A stretch of 64,000 nucleotides of DNA. Source: Siphonodentalium dalli (Eukaryota; Mollusca; Scaphopoda; Gadilida; Siphonodentaliidae). Each line of letters opens with the position of its first letter. The first letter of the stretch is position 1. The notes below the pieces were generated by a model. That model did not search any database, had not been told where the DNA came from, and saw nothing but the letters and a program-made list of their open reading frames with translations. The translations under genes were made by a program, and so were the position numbers. Shown here piece by piece: positions 34,144-47,489 of this stretch. The stretch is taken from the NCBI GenBank assembly GCA_032622095.1, contig CP136063.1:181145956-181209955 (forward strand), read 5' to 3'.

Positions 34144-35071
34144 TTAAGATGGAGATGCCCGTTTTGCATAAATACAGCCAAATATGGCGAGAGATTTTCA
34201 ACAAAGAATTTCTCTGGATCTATCTGGCGACAAATCTTGAATTTAACATATTTCACATATTTTCATTGTTTGCAGATCTGAGCAATTATTAAGAGGTGAC
34301 AAAAACAATGGATTTTAATACATTTGAGAGGTTGAAAATATTATTTTCCTTGTTGTCCCTTTCGGAACTAAGAACTGCTAGAATAATTCCACATCACACT
34401 CAAAATCAAATCCCCAAACAGCTTATTGTCTTGGCTCCACGAGAGGAGGCTTCGTTTGTATCACTATCTGGAGCTAATTGCATAATATAGCATCATACCC
34501 CCATATATTATAATGAATAATAAAGCAGTCACAAATATTCCAGCCCAATGAAAACAAATGTTGATATGCAGCGTGGTCCACTCAAGCAGTGCACAATCAA
34601 CTGGACATTAGGCAGTTGTAAGAGATATGGTGGTCAGCTTTATCTTGGTTATGAAGCCATGACCCAGAACTCATCTGAGCCCAATTTTTCATTGAACAAC
34701 ATGAATGATATGAAAATTCTCAAATGTAGAAAATTATTTGTGGGTAGTTGTCTTTCTAAGTGAAAATAATCATAATATTTCATGAATCAAGAAAAATGAA
34801 GTCTCCTCTCATGATCTTCAGATATGATATCATGGATATATGATCTGCAATTTTGAAACAAATCTAATTCATAGAAGTTCTTGGTAACTGAAAAGGGTGA
34901 AATTTTAAATATTCTTCATGGCCATAAAAGTGAAGTAAATGAGTTTATAATAACAGATTGTATCACAATAATCGCTTGTACCAAATTTCACAAATAAATT
35001 CCTGACAGATTTTGAGAAAATCTATTTAGAAATGCCAGGAAATTTTGGCGAAACGTGCGTCTGACCCTTAA
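34144..35071. mobile_element. TTAA-bounded element, about 930 bp family, copy C, with an empty site elsewhere
   Basis: The left junction reads ATAGGATTAAGATGGAG and the right junction ACCCTTAAGTATGATTGGGG. At 46290-46320 the window contains the same flanking sequence without the element (ATAGGATTAAGTATCATTGG), so TTAA is the duplicated target. TTAA duplication is characteristic of piggyBac-like and Kolobok-like transposases. Confidence 0.88.
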
Positions 35072-35212
35072 GTATGATTGGGGTGGTGTCCAGTTTTGTT
35101 CTGGGGACCTGTGACAACATATATGGTTGAGCATTTGAGATGAAAAGTATAATTTGTTCCGACAGTTTTTAGCTGAACTTTACTTTCTAAAGTTTTAGCT
35201 ATTGTCGTGTGT

Positions 35213-37620
35213 TTGCGTCCACCGTTCGTGCGTGCGTCTGTCTGTCCACCAACAATTTCCCTTGGCTCACCTACAAGCCACATCCCTCATCCGATCATCA
35301 CCAAATTTCATATGGATCTTCGGGGTGACCACTAGATTGGAGCCATCAATTATTTGCGGAAATTGTAAAAAAAAACATGGCCACCAGCAGCCATCTTGTA
35401 TTTTACTCTTTGCATGACACACCCTAGACCAGTTGAAAATAAACTTAATACTGCGTAAAATTAGTAATACACGTAGTGTTTACGTTCAACTTGAACTAAC
35501 TACAGACCACATCCCTCTTCCGATCATCACACAACTTTATATACACTTCAGGGTGACCTCTAGATGGGCGCCAGCGATGTTTTCCAAGGTCGCCAGTGGC
35601 CATCTTGGGTTTTACTCTTTTCATGACTAAACTCCTTTGGCACACCTCACATGACTCACCCCTCATCCAAACTTCATATTGTTCTTTAGTGTGACCTCCA
35701 TGGCCAGATGGAAGCTGTTCGAAATTTGCTAAAAGAATGGGCGCCTGGAGCCATCTTGAATTTCGCATTTGAATCCATCGGCACACCCTGCAGCCCACAT
35801 TTAGTGGAGAAATGTTTGAAATGAAATTAATTTCATTTACACAATACAATCCATTTACTGAAACTTTTTTGACTTTTCTTCTTTATCATTCTATTGACTA
35901 CTCAGCATAAAATTATTAACACCTGCTAAAGTTGAGCAAGTTGAGCTACAGTGTCATTGACACTTTCATTTACTTAAAACTAATGGCAATCAGTTCGAAA
36001 TTTCCAACCTTAAGGGGTTATTTTTTTCACCACTGATAATTTTAAGTGGCCCAATTAACAGCCAACGAGAAGGCGGTCTCGGACCAAATTGCGGATGAAG
36101 ATGGATAACTCTAAAATCAAGTGGCTTTTTGTGTCAGATATTTGACAAACCGGCAAAATGTTGTTGAACAAAATGTTGATAAATAACAGGTTTTGGGAAA
36201 TTTTAGACTATAGTTGATTGTGTTTGGCATTAATTTTGGGCAATTACTCCATTCTGATAACTGAAGCGGTATTTCCAAAATAATTTTGTTTTGAAAATTA
36301 ATATGCATGTTTAGGATCACCTCTTTGTGGGAGCTATCGAATTTGAAATTTTTTCGATGAAAGACATGGCAACCGGCAGCCATTTTGGATTTTACTCTTT
36401 GCATGACTAAATTTGGCACACCCCACAGACCACATTCGTCATCCGATCTTCATCAAACTTCATATGGATCTTCGGGGTGACCTCTAGATGGGAATCATCA
36501 AATTGTTTTGAATTTCATTGAAAAACATGGCCGCCAGTGGTCATCTTTATTTTACTCTTTGTGTTACAAAATCCTTCAACACACTCGACAGGTCACCGGG
36601 GTGATCTTTAGGTGGGATCGAGCCATCGATTTTTTTCGAAATTCGTTAAACATGGCTGCCATCAGTTTGAATCGATCGGCACACCCTGCAGTCCGCATTT
36701 ATTCGTGAATTGTTTTGAATATTAATATGCATGTTTAGGATCACCTCTATATGGGAGCTATCGAATTTGAACAATTTTCGATGAAAAACATGGCCACCGG
36801 CAGCTATTTTGGATTTTACTCTTTGCATGACTAAATTTGGCACACCCCCACAGACCACATTCGTCATCCGATCGTCACCAAACTTCATATGGATCTTCGG
36901 GGTGACCTCTAGATGGGAACCATCAAATTGTTTTGAATTTCATTGAAAAACATGGCCGCCAGGGGCCATCTTGTATTTTATTCTTTGTATTACAAAATCC
37001 TTTAACACACCCGACATCATAAACTAACTTCATACGGATCTTCGGGGTGATCTCGAGATGGGAGCCATCCATTTCTCCGATATTCGTTAAAAACATGACT
37101 GCCAGCAGCCATCTTGAATTTTAAATTTGAACCCACCGGCACACCATGTGTGCAGGCCGCGTTTATTGGAGAATTGTTTTGAAAATTTACAGGCATGTTT
37201 ATTATCACCTCTCAATGGGAGCTGTCGAATTTGAACAACTTTCGATGAAAAACATGGCCGCCGGCGGCCATCTTGGATTTTACTTTTTGCTTGACTAAAT
37301 CCTTTGGCACACCCTGCAGACTTCATCCCTCATCCGTTCGTCGCCAAACTTGATATGGATCATTTGGATGCCCACTAGATTGGAGTCATAATTTTTTTTT
37401 TTTAATTTCGTTGAAAAATATGGCCATCGGCAGCCATCTTTGATTTTACTCTTTATCTGACTAAATCCTTTGGCACACCCTACATACCACATCCCTATTT
37501 CCGTTGTCACCAAACTTCATATTGACCTTCGGGGTGACCACCAGATGGGAGATACATTTCTTTCAGTTCAATTTCATTGGAAAATATGGCCGCCAGCAGC
37601 CATCTTGGATTTAATTTATA
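35213..37620 (+). repeat. Satellite array with CGGCCATCTTGGATTTTACT core
   Basis: About ten degenerate copies of a 190-240 bp unit are present. The order of words is TTTGGCACACCC, ACAGACCACATCCCTCATCC, GATCATCACCAAACTTCATA, TGGATCTTCGGGGTGACC, TCTAGATGGGAGCCATC, AAAAACATGGCCGCCAGCGG, CCATCTTGGATTTTACTCTT, TGCATGACTAAATCC. It begins after a CGTGCGTGCGTCTGTCTGTC tract. A MITE fragment interrupts it at 36020-36290. Confidence 0.85.
36020..36290. mobile_element. Partial GGTACTCAATCC MITE inside the satellite
   Basis: GATGGATAACTCTAAAATCA, TTGACAAACCGGCAAAATG and TGATAAATAACAGGTTTTGG match the interior of 10485-10922 closely. Both terminal repeats are missing. Confidence 0.8.
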
Positions 37621-37653
37621 TATATATCTGTTCATGCTGACATCTAGTATTAC

Positions 37654-38074
37654 TTAAAGGTACTCAATCCGATTAAACACCCCTAAGCTACTATTCCTTT
37701 GGCTTCGGGGGGTAAATATTTGATTCGAGTCGAGGAACCTACCCATCACAGCTCAGAGTGATCAGATATCGATTTTTGAAGTTTGTTATTTCAATTGTTT
37801 GTGGCCCAGAAACACGCCGTCAACAGAATGGTCTCGGTCTAAATTGCGGATGAAGATGGATAACTCTAAAAACAAGTGATAATACGGCCATATTTCGTTG
37901 AACAAAATGTTGATAACACGTTTTGGGAAATTTGATACCATAGTTGACGGTGGTTAGCATTATTTTGTCGCAATTAATCGATTCTGATAACTAAAGCGTA
38001 TTTTGAAGAAATGTTGTTGTTGTTGTTGTATCTTGATGATATGGGAATCCTCTGATCGGATTGAGTACCTTTAA
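37654..38074. mobile_element. TTAA-bounded MITE, GGTACTCAATCC family
   Basis: Intact ends TTAAAGGTACTCAATCCGAT and ATCGGATTGAGTACCTTTAA; about 90 percent alike to 45669-46104 by eye. Confidence 0.9.
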
Positions 38075-38668
38075 GTCATTTGAACTTCCCGCATTCTTAA
38101 TCGCTCCATTGACTGTAACAGATGATAACGGATGATAACCGAACAATGTGTAATATATAGAATATCTCGATATTTTGTAAATGGTTTACAGTTCAGAAAA
38201 CACAGGTCAAGTTCGAATTTGGTCACAGTACAAAGCTTTTAGGCTGAGCTATGCGCCTTTGTTCGACTTAGAATTAATATTTTTTGCGTTGACTATATGA
38301 TAACTTGAGCAATCTTCAAACGAATCTCTTGGTTATTCGGTGTGTGGTCCACCTTTGAGAACACGCCGGTCATTATCAAGTTCGAATTCAATTTTGCCAG
38401 AAGTTTACTTCTTTGTTCTTAAAAAAAAGAAGAAAAGAACTCACAAGAAGCCAACTTTTTCTGTGAACGTGGGTTCCACGACCTTTTATTAATATTTGAG
38501 GCTCCACATACAGCATTGATATAACGCACATCGAGCAGGTATACGTGTAACCACCTACTCTTTCAAAATAATTAAAATAATAGACACATTTAGACAATCA
38601 ACCATGCAGTGTAGCCCGTTGTCGTGGAGTCGATAACGGAGTAATAAATTTACTACGCGACTGCACAC

Positions 38669-39141
38669 TTAAAGGCCCACTTAATTTTCGAACCCCCCCA
38701 GATCACATTATATAACATATATACCATATTATATACCACTTGAAAGAGGAAGCTCCAAAACATTTGATTATCAACTAAAAACGTCCGGTATAATAAAGCG
38801 TGAACATGTTGTTTTTTGTTGAAATACCGACGTGTTTTCTGTGCTTACGTTTCATCTGGACTGTACTGCAAAGTCTATTTCTATTATTTTCAATGGAAGA
38901 GGAATAACTCTATATCTTAGTTTGAATTCTGGTGTATTCTGGGAGCGAAAAGGGGTGAAATGTTTCTATTATTTCAGCTATGTTCTATTACTCTTTGGCA
39001 ACCTTCTGAGGCACAGACGTTCCAAATTGTGATGAATTATAGTATTTCAATCATAGTTTATGTCATAGATTGTTATTAAAACGTATATCAAGGCACTATA
39101 GAACAAATAATCATTGACTTAAAAATTAAATGGGCCTTTAA
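38669..39141. mobile_element. TTAA-bounded MITE, AGGCCCACTTAATTTT family
   Basis: Ends TTAAAGGCCCACTTAATTTT and AAAATTAAATGGGCCTTTAA are nearly perfect complements. A decayed inverted copy lies at 13370-13837 in the forkhead intron. Confidence 0.85.
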
Positions 39142-39989
39142 CCATTTCTATACTAAATACTCCTTGACGCGTAGTTATCCCGCTGGAAATGTTCAGATAA
39201 TAAATTCATCAAATGACCATAGTTTAACTTATTAAATGAACATTTCCCTGGAATAAATAGTATTCATTCTGTACTTCTATTATGTCATGCTTATTTTTCC
39301 ACAAAAAAAACCTCCAATTGATTGATACAAGTAGCCATTCAATGTATACTTTTACAATTACAATTCTTTATTCTCATGACCTATTTATAATACATAGGTA
39401 TCGAGATAACATTTGTACACTATTTACATATACGATGGTACATATATATATATACATTGTACATATTATTATAATAAATATATATAAACACATTATAAAT
39501 AAATATAATAGCACTATCATTGCTATATATAACATTATTCATTTATAGTAATAATAGGCTTAGAAGTGTACATACATGTAAATGAGTGAGAACATCAATT
39601 TAGTTTAGGAAGGGTTTAAACATGGAATGGTTAAAACATGAGTGCTAAACTCTCCCGCAGAGAGTTAATGTTTCCGCACCAAGAGATGCACTAATTCACC
39701 ACACCCCAAAGTGTTTTTCAAATCTTACATGCACATTTTACCGCAAAAACTTAGCCAGTGATACTATTTTCCCTTTACATTCTGAATGTTTGTGTTTTCT
39801 TTAAATATTTCTGAGATTTTCGTTGAAATATTTTATCACCATTATATCAGCTGATTATATTAACCATTTGCCGTGGCAGTTGTATTCGAATCCACCTTCT
39901 TGATCGTTCGCGGACGATGGCCACCAGTACCCAATGAGCTTTGACGATTATAACATAGTAACAGATCAGAAAGACCAAATAATGTCTGC

Positions 39990-40415
39990 CATTTGCAGTA
40001 TGCGGGCCACAAAGGGTGAATTTATTGACGCTATATTACAAGGCGGGCTAGCGTCACCAAATTCACCCTCTGTGAACATCATTCTGCAATTTCCGCTTAG
40101 TCCTCAACTGCTATGGGAGACCTGGGATCAGATTGAATTTCCCCAGTTGAAGTTGGTGATGATCACCCATTAGTCACCTCGATTATGCATATTATATTCT
40201 GCAAATTAGGGAATATAGAAACTTCCCAGAAGGGAAAAAATAATTAAAAACAATGTTAATCGGAGACTATAGATACTTCCCCATAAGATGAGGTATAAGC
40301 AGAATGGGGTCCACAGAGGATTAATTTGCTGATGCTAACCCGCTGTGCGGGATAGCATCACTAAGTTCACCCTCTGTGGACCTCATTCTGCAAATGACAG
40401 ACACACTATTTGCAG
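39990..40415. repeat. Two foldback modules of the 2.5 kb palindrome family
   Basis: 39997-40088 (AAAGGGTGAATTTATTGACG with TAGCGTCACCAAATTCACCC) and 40285-40415 (AAGCAGAATGGGGTCCACAG with CATTCTGCAAATGACAGACA) match the module at 2570-2770. They lie 220-640 bp before the actin-1 exon 2 acceptor. Confidence 0.75.
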
Positions 40416-40617
40416 GCTTGAGGAAGACATGTCTCAAATTATATATGTATACGGTATATATAGCGCCTCTCTGGGTGGACATTCTTGAGATCTCCAAATT
40501 TAGTTCGAAGTCAAATAGAAAATCCTCCCACAAGACGACTCCCCGGACACCAAAACCATATCATATATAGGCTATATTTCTATACGCTTCCGTTGCACGA
40601 TCTCATTTGTAAAATGA

Positions 40618-41640
<1,023 letters not shown>

Positions 41641-42545
41641 ATATGGACTCGAACGATAATAGACATGACACCTTGACAAGTCATACAATAGTCAGTCCCT
41701 GTCTAATCGACATCATGTCATCTGTGCTCAAATTTGTTCAAAGTTATGAAACTATGTTTCTGTTAGATGCATTAATCATTTTGTGAACCGAGTTCATATC
41801 CGGACTCGAATGAAATTTAATTCACAAAACGGATATATTAATTCCAAGCACATACAAAAACGACATCTTAATTCACTTGTATACATAAAACTGAGCGCAT
41901 GCACCTCACCATTATGCGACTAAGCTTGCATAAAACTTGTTTCCTTTCGAACACGACAGAAAAAAATTCAAAACATAATACAAAGAACAATATATATACG
42001 AGTTTCACTCTACATATATCTATATGCATGGCATTATTTGTGATATTACAGGGAGCATAGTAATTCAGTTACGCGATTGCTCAAATTTAATATTTCTTAA
42101 AATGATTGTGTGTTACTTCAACATATATACACCCAGTCATGTTTGCTGTATAATAGAATGACATCCGAGACTTTCGATGACGATTTCTGTATTACAGACA
42201 AAGCTTTAACGTTGAAACAGTTGTTTTGTGATAGAGCTGGCTGATTAAAAACTGTTACGTTTTACACATGTTTCCTTGACAATCCCACGCAGGCGTACAA
42301 TCTATACTGTATATCTATACTGGGAGAAATGATGTTCCTTGCCATATAGTTTTGACACGTGACTTGTGACGTCATCAAAATATCGCTTAAACACTGTTAA
42401 AACTATAAATCGAGCTTGGCAATTGCTTGTTTTTGTCATGTTTATAGGTGTCACTCGAAAATGCACGAAATACTAGCTAATATATATACTGGGCCTCCAG
42501 TTGGTCTTTTAACGATTTGTAGCTCAACTTGACGAATATAATATA
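41641..42545 (+). other. Actin-1 3' flank
   Basis: Presumed 3' UTR and downstream sequence. No canonical AATAAA was found in the first few hundred bases, so the poly(A) site is unassigned. Confidence 0.4.
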
Positions 42546-42551
42546 TGCTAG

Positions 42552-42700
42552 GGTAATACCCACAGGTATTGGGCACAATTTCTTTTTTTAATTTAATTAA
42601 AAAAAACAATTTTGTGCCTAATACCTGTGGTAATACCCATCAAAATTGACGCGTCTAAATATATGCTAGGCTGATACCCATCAAAATTGACGCGTCTAAC
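42552..42700. repeat. Hairpin followed by a direct repeat
   Basis: GGTAATACCCACAGGTATTG and its near-complement TAATACCTGTGGTAATACC enclose an A/T loop (42552-42639). Then TACCCATCAAAATTGACGCG with TCTAA is repeated at about 42634 and 42675. Confidence 0.75.
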
Positions 42701-42942
42701 AGCGCTCTTTGTTACTTTTTGTTGAGTGTGCATTTTGGGTGGGTTTCGTCTGTTACGCTCCATAATATAGCCATATGCAATGAATGTGACGGAATTGAAT
42801 TCAACCTTTCAGGATTATTTCTACCCCGCCCACGCCTCTTTGTAATGCAATGTATGCTACACGTCATATCAATTTCTTAAAGAAAAAATGGCTTGCGCCG
42901 ACAGTGATATATCTCCCGGTCGGAATGTGGCTTTTAAAACTG

Positions 42943-43078
42943 AGTTCGTGGGATTCTGCTGAACGGTATACCGTCTGCATGTATATATATAGATACTGGA
43001 CTGCTGTTATTTAGTTCGTGGGATTCTGCTGAACGGTATACCGTCTGCATGTATATAGATACTGGACTGCTGTTATTT
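42943..43078 (+). repeat. Recent 70 bp tandem duplication
   Basis: AGTTCGTGGGATTCTGCTGA through ACTGGACTGCTGTTATTT is present twice. The only difference is one TATA fewer in the second copy. Confidence 0.9.
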
Positions 43079-43442
43079 TCAAATGGGATTTTGAACTAAT
43101 GAACGTGCATGGCGAGCGTTCAAAATGCGTCTCGATGCCGTCTCCTCACCGTTTTCGAGTATATCCCTTATAATAAATTATTCGGAATAAAACTCCAGCG
43201 TTAAAATTCTCGAAGGTCGATCGGCAATATTCACCATCGAAGATCAACATCCTAGCCTAGGAACCAGTCTACCACAAACAAATTGCAGACGTTCGACCGC
43301 TAGCAGGGACGTGGCTATAGGGTCTCCATTGGGGTGGGTCCACTTGGGAGCATTCCAACTGCACTCCCCCTTGAATCCGACCAAACAACTTTTTCATGAT
43401 TCCCGGAGTCAATTTGCACACACCCCTTGCACATCAGTGCTC

Positions 43443-44420
43443 ATGCCTAATAGCCTATATATTCATAAACCATGGTTCTATATACCCGGTATGGGAACAT
43501 TAAGATATTTGAACCTGAAAATTGCATAAATCCTAACAGGTAGTCGTCCAACTCCAGACAACTGCACATGACTACGGACAAGAGACCAGGACACATGCAT
43601 GGTTTGGCCCGGTGTGAGAACATTTTGAAAACTAAACAAGAAAATCGCAAAATCCTAACATCTAGACTGGCCTCAAGCTTTCCCAGTGTTGGAAATTTCA
43701 AACCTCAGTCACCATTAGACATTTAATTTTGTATTACTTGGTTTACGGATTTTTTTGGACTCAAAAGGTAGAGGAGGTGGAAGCAAAAAAAAATAAAAAT
43801 AAAATCTGTATATTTTGTTTTATTTGTCAAAATATAGGGTTGGGAGAAATAAAATATTTGCTGTATAATAATCTCATCTAAAACAAGCCACCAGATCGCC
43901 TGTGGCTATGCTTTGTCCCTGTCCACTTCCACGGGCAAACCAATTTGTTTTTATTTGGATGTGTATTTAAAGCAAGATACAGATAGATGAAAAAATATCG
44001 CCAATATCAGCGTCCGCCATGTTAGAGTTGACATTCAATACTGTGGCGGTGGTAAAATATTATAAATATATTTTACCACCACCACAATACCATAAACATT
44101 GCCTGCATGCTTCGCTGTGTAATCGATGTTGTATATTTTACGTAAACTTTATACTTTTTCTAATTTGTTTTTGAATATGTCTGGATTAATATTCCAATTG
44201 GCGGAAATAAAAAAAACGGAAACTAAATTTTTTTTATTTTTGACAAACGGCTTTTTTTTTGGGTAGGAAAATCCGTAAACCAAGTAATAAAATGTAAAAA
44301 AAAACAAAAAAAACAAGTAAATAAAACCATGGTTCGGCCCGGTGTGTGAAAATTTGGAAATCTGAACAAGAAAATTGCAAAATCCTAGCATCTATACTGG
44401 CCTCAAGCCTTCCTGTAGGA
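43443..44420. repeat. Direct repeats around a TIR element
   Basis: AAACCATGGTT...GGCCCGGTGTGNGAA...AAATCCTA(A/G)CATCTA(G/T)ACTGGCCTCAAGC(T/C)TTCC occurs at 43595-43685 and 44325-44412, with a third partial copy at 43465-43540. The TIR element 43732-44289 lies between. Confidence 0.7.
43732..44289. mobile_element. TIR element, 558 bp, with internal hairpin
   Basis: Ends TATTACTTGGTTTACGGATT and AATCCGTAAACCAAGTAATA are perfect complements. Inside, 44036-44092 is a hairpin of GTGGCGGTGGTAAAATAT with its complement. No coding capacity. Confidence 0.85.
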
Positions 44421-45232
44421 CAAACTATTGTTTTTTTAAATTAACTAGCAGTTTTTGACTGGCCACGGGGTAGGGACCAGGACTACTGACCCTTGCCACA
44501 ATTGAAACAGCCGCCCGATTCGTATACATGTAGTAACCGGACCCTTTTTGCGATGGCGCAGCTTCAACCGAACAATGCAATACATGCTAGATACACCAGT
44601 ATAGATCATGCCATGAATCTCTACTCTGGTTCTGCCCGTATATATAGAGACCATATTCCAGAAGTTCAAAATCTGGAAACTTGTTGATGTCCATATAGAC
44701 ATAGCTAGAGGATATCCATTGTATGAGGGGTGTCCACCTTGAAATATCCAACTTCTCCCCGCCTTGAACAAAACAAAACCCTATGTTCGTTAGTTGGAAC
44801 TTTCCAACTGGTACCTCAAACTTTCCAACTGTTGGAAATGTCCAACTTGACACCCCCCCACAAGGTTCGAAAATACCAACTGTGGCCATTTCAGACAATT
44901 TTGTTTTACCAAAAGTAGAAAAATATTATACTCTTGGTCTAAAAACAACAAATTTCCCAGTAATTAAATGCATGTTGGAAAATCAAACAATGACAATAAT
45001 TTCAACCTGTATGTGGTATAACAGTTCCAACTAAATGCTGTGTCAGGCATTAATTTTCCAACTATTTAAAATTTAGACCAATGTTGGGGGATAGACCCCC
45101 CCCCCCCCGGTAGCCACGTCCTTGCGGAGAACTTTTTCACATTGAACACAAACAGCTCAGGTAATATATTTCTAAGTTATTTACCTGTTCCTTGATTACA
45201 TATTGACAGTAGAGGAAGATTCCAGGTTGAGA

Positions 45233-45543
45233 TGGCATGATCTAGGCGACTTTAACGTGAGCCGTTTTCGCTTTATTTCGCTTACAATCATATGATTTTC
45301 CCCGGTAATAAATTCATGTTTATCGTGAAATCGCCCCACAAGTCGCCTAAATCATGCAAACTTGAGTTGGGACATACACATACTTTGAAATGCATTATTA
45401 GGGACATGTTATTAACTAAGAAATATAGTTCCCAGCTGTGTTATTTGTTCAATGTTATAAAGTTCCCAGTCAGAACTTCAAAAGGTTCCCAGTACTGGTA
45501 TACGTGATCTCTGCGGGCGTATAGAGACTCATGAAATGATCTA
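45233..45543. mobile_element. Decayed TAGATCATGCC-family copy
   Basis: GAGATGGCATGATCTAG, a TTTCGCTTACAATCAT segment, AAAAGGTTCCCAGTACTGGT and GTGATCTCTGCGGGCGT match the intact copy at 46463-46969 with rearrangement. An internal pair of GGCGACTT / AAGTCGCC is extra. Confidence 0.6.
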
Positions 45544-45668
45544 GTAGTACCAGCAACATCAAACTGCGTAATCTGCTAATAACGTAATGTGTGTTTTTGA
45601 AGCGCAAGTCGGCGTAAAAATCCGACTCTTTGACCCAGTTTAGCGAACACCATCTCGAACGAGCGATT

Positions 45669-46104
45669 TTAAAGGTACTCAATCCGATTGACCACCCCTA
45701 AATAATTATTTCTGTGGCTTCTGGGGTAAAAAAAATATTTGATACGAGTCGAGGAACCTGCCCATCAAAGCTCAGGGTGATCAAATATCGATATTTGAAG
45801 TTTGTTATTTCAATTGTTTGTGGCCCAGAGACACACCGTCAAATGGACGGTCTCGGTCAAACTTGCGGATGAAGATGGATAACTCTAATAACAAGTGGCA
45901 ATACGGCTAAATTTCGTGAATACTTAAGTTATAATAGGCCATATTTCGTTGAACAAAATGCTGATAAATAACACATTTTGGGAAATTTTAAACCACAGTT
46001 GACAGCAATTAATCGATTCTGATAACTAAAGCGTATTTTTTAAGAAATGTTGTTGTTGTATCTTGATGATATAGGGACCCTCTGATCGGATTGAGTACCT
46101 TTAA
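45669..46104. mobile_element. TTAA-bounded MITE, GGTACTCAATCC family
   Basis: TTAAAGGTACTCAATCCGAT to ATCGGATTGAGTACCTTTAA, both intact. The interior includes GTGGCTTCTGGGGTAAAAAA. Confidence 0.9.
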
Positions 46105-46374
46105 CAGCCGATTTGTGTCAGACCTGTGCTCATAACCGGAATTTTCATCAAATTGAAGAGTAATAAAATATCTTTCTAACTATTTATGAGGCATTTATGT
46201 AACACAAATTATTTTTGTGTATTTTGAACCCGTTTGTGGACTTTGAGAAAATGATAAAAAATTAGGCCCGGCCAAGTTGGATACCTTTCTATAGGATTAA
46301 GTATCATTGGGGGTGAAGCCAATTTTTGTTCTGGGGACCTGTGCGTAGAACCGCCACATCACTGTATTTACTAT

Positions 46375-47170
46375 ATTGATTAATCAACTAAGCTATCTTG
46401 ATTAAACAACTTAGCTTTTTTGATTAATCTACTTATCTATCTTGATTAATCAACTTACGATCTAGATCATGCCATGAATCTCTACTCCGGCTAACACCCG
46501 TAGAGATCATATTCCACCAGTACAAAACATGGGAAATTTTTAAAGTTTTGACAGGGAACCTTATAAAATCGAAAAATAACGAAGGGAATATATTTCTTTG
46601 CTATTATCTGTTTCTTAATAATGTACTTCACTGTCCCAATTCGAAATTTCACGATTTATGTGACATTGTGAGCGATTTTTCTTTGCGTTTCTTACAATTA
46701 TGGATTTTTTCCTGGGTAATTAATTTAATGTTTATTGCGATATCGGCTCTCAAAAGTTACAGAAAAGCATGCAATTTTGAGTTGGGACCTTCACATATAG
46801 TGAAGTACACTATTGAGGAACAGAAAATCATTAAGAAATATATTCCCCGTGTTATTTTTTCGACTTTATAAGGTTCCCTGTCAAAACTTCAAAAAGTTCC
46901 CAGGTTTTGTACTGGTGGAATATGATCTCTACGGGCGTTAGCCATAGTAGAGATTCGTGGCATGATCTACTTACGATCTTGATTAATCAAAGTAGCTATA
47001 ACTGATTAATCAACATAACTATCTTGATTAATCAACTTACTATCTTGAATATAATCAACATACTCTCTTGATTAATCTGAATATAATCAACATACTCTCT
47101 TGATTAATCTGAATATAATCAACATACTCTCTTGGTTAATCCTCTTGATTAATCAACATAGCAATCTGAC
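46375..47170 (+). repeat. TTGATTAATCAA satellite, forward orientation
   Basis: CTTGATTAATCAACTTAGCTAT (about 22 bp) and variants recur at 46375-46460 and 46970-47170. They include four nearly identical ATATAATCAACATACTCTCT with TGATTAATCTGA units. The core is itself a 12 bp palindrome. The array is split by the element at 46463-46969. Confidence 0.8.
46463..46969. mobile_element. Intact long-TIR element with 9 bp TSD (Mutator-like signature)
   Basis: The element runs TAGATCATGCCATGAATCTC ... GAGATTCGTGGCATGATCTA with inverted arms of about 75 bp and is flanked on both sides by CTTACGATC (46454-46462 and 46970-46978). The host is the TTGATTAATCAA satellite, which reads through once one CTTACGATC is removed. 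A 9 bp duplication with long TIRs is typical of Mutator-like (MULE) elements; no transposase is encoded, so the superfamily is inferred. Confidence 0.88.
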
Positions 47171-47489
47171 TATAATTATCACATGGGGATAATATATATT
47201 ATGTATAGAGCTGGTGAAATGGTGAAATAGTAACTCATTTTGTATATGTTATATATGCCGACTCTGTCTCAATTGGCCACAACTTCACCCACATGCAAGC
47301 ACACGACACTTACTATTGGGGGAACAATCTGAAGAGTATATACGGGTGTTACCGAGAAAGAACGAAATAGTATATTTGACACTCGAGTCCTACATCCAAT
47401 GCAATATTAGTATATGGGGACGAGTGAAGTAGCGCCAAATTTGACCAGTATGCGCATGTTGCATTTGTGAAATGTCTGTTCTGGCTCTA

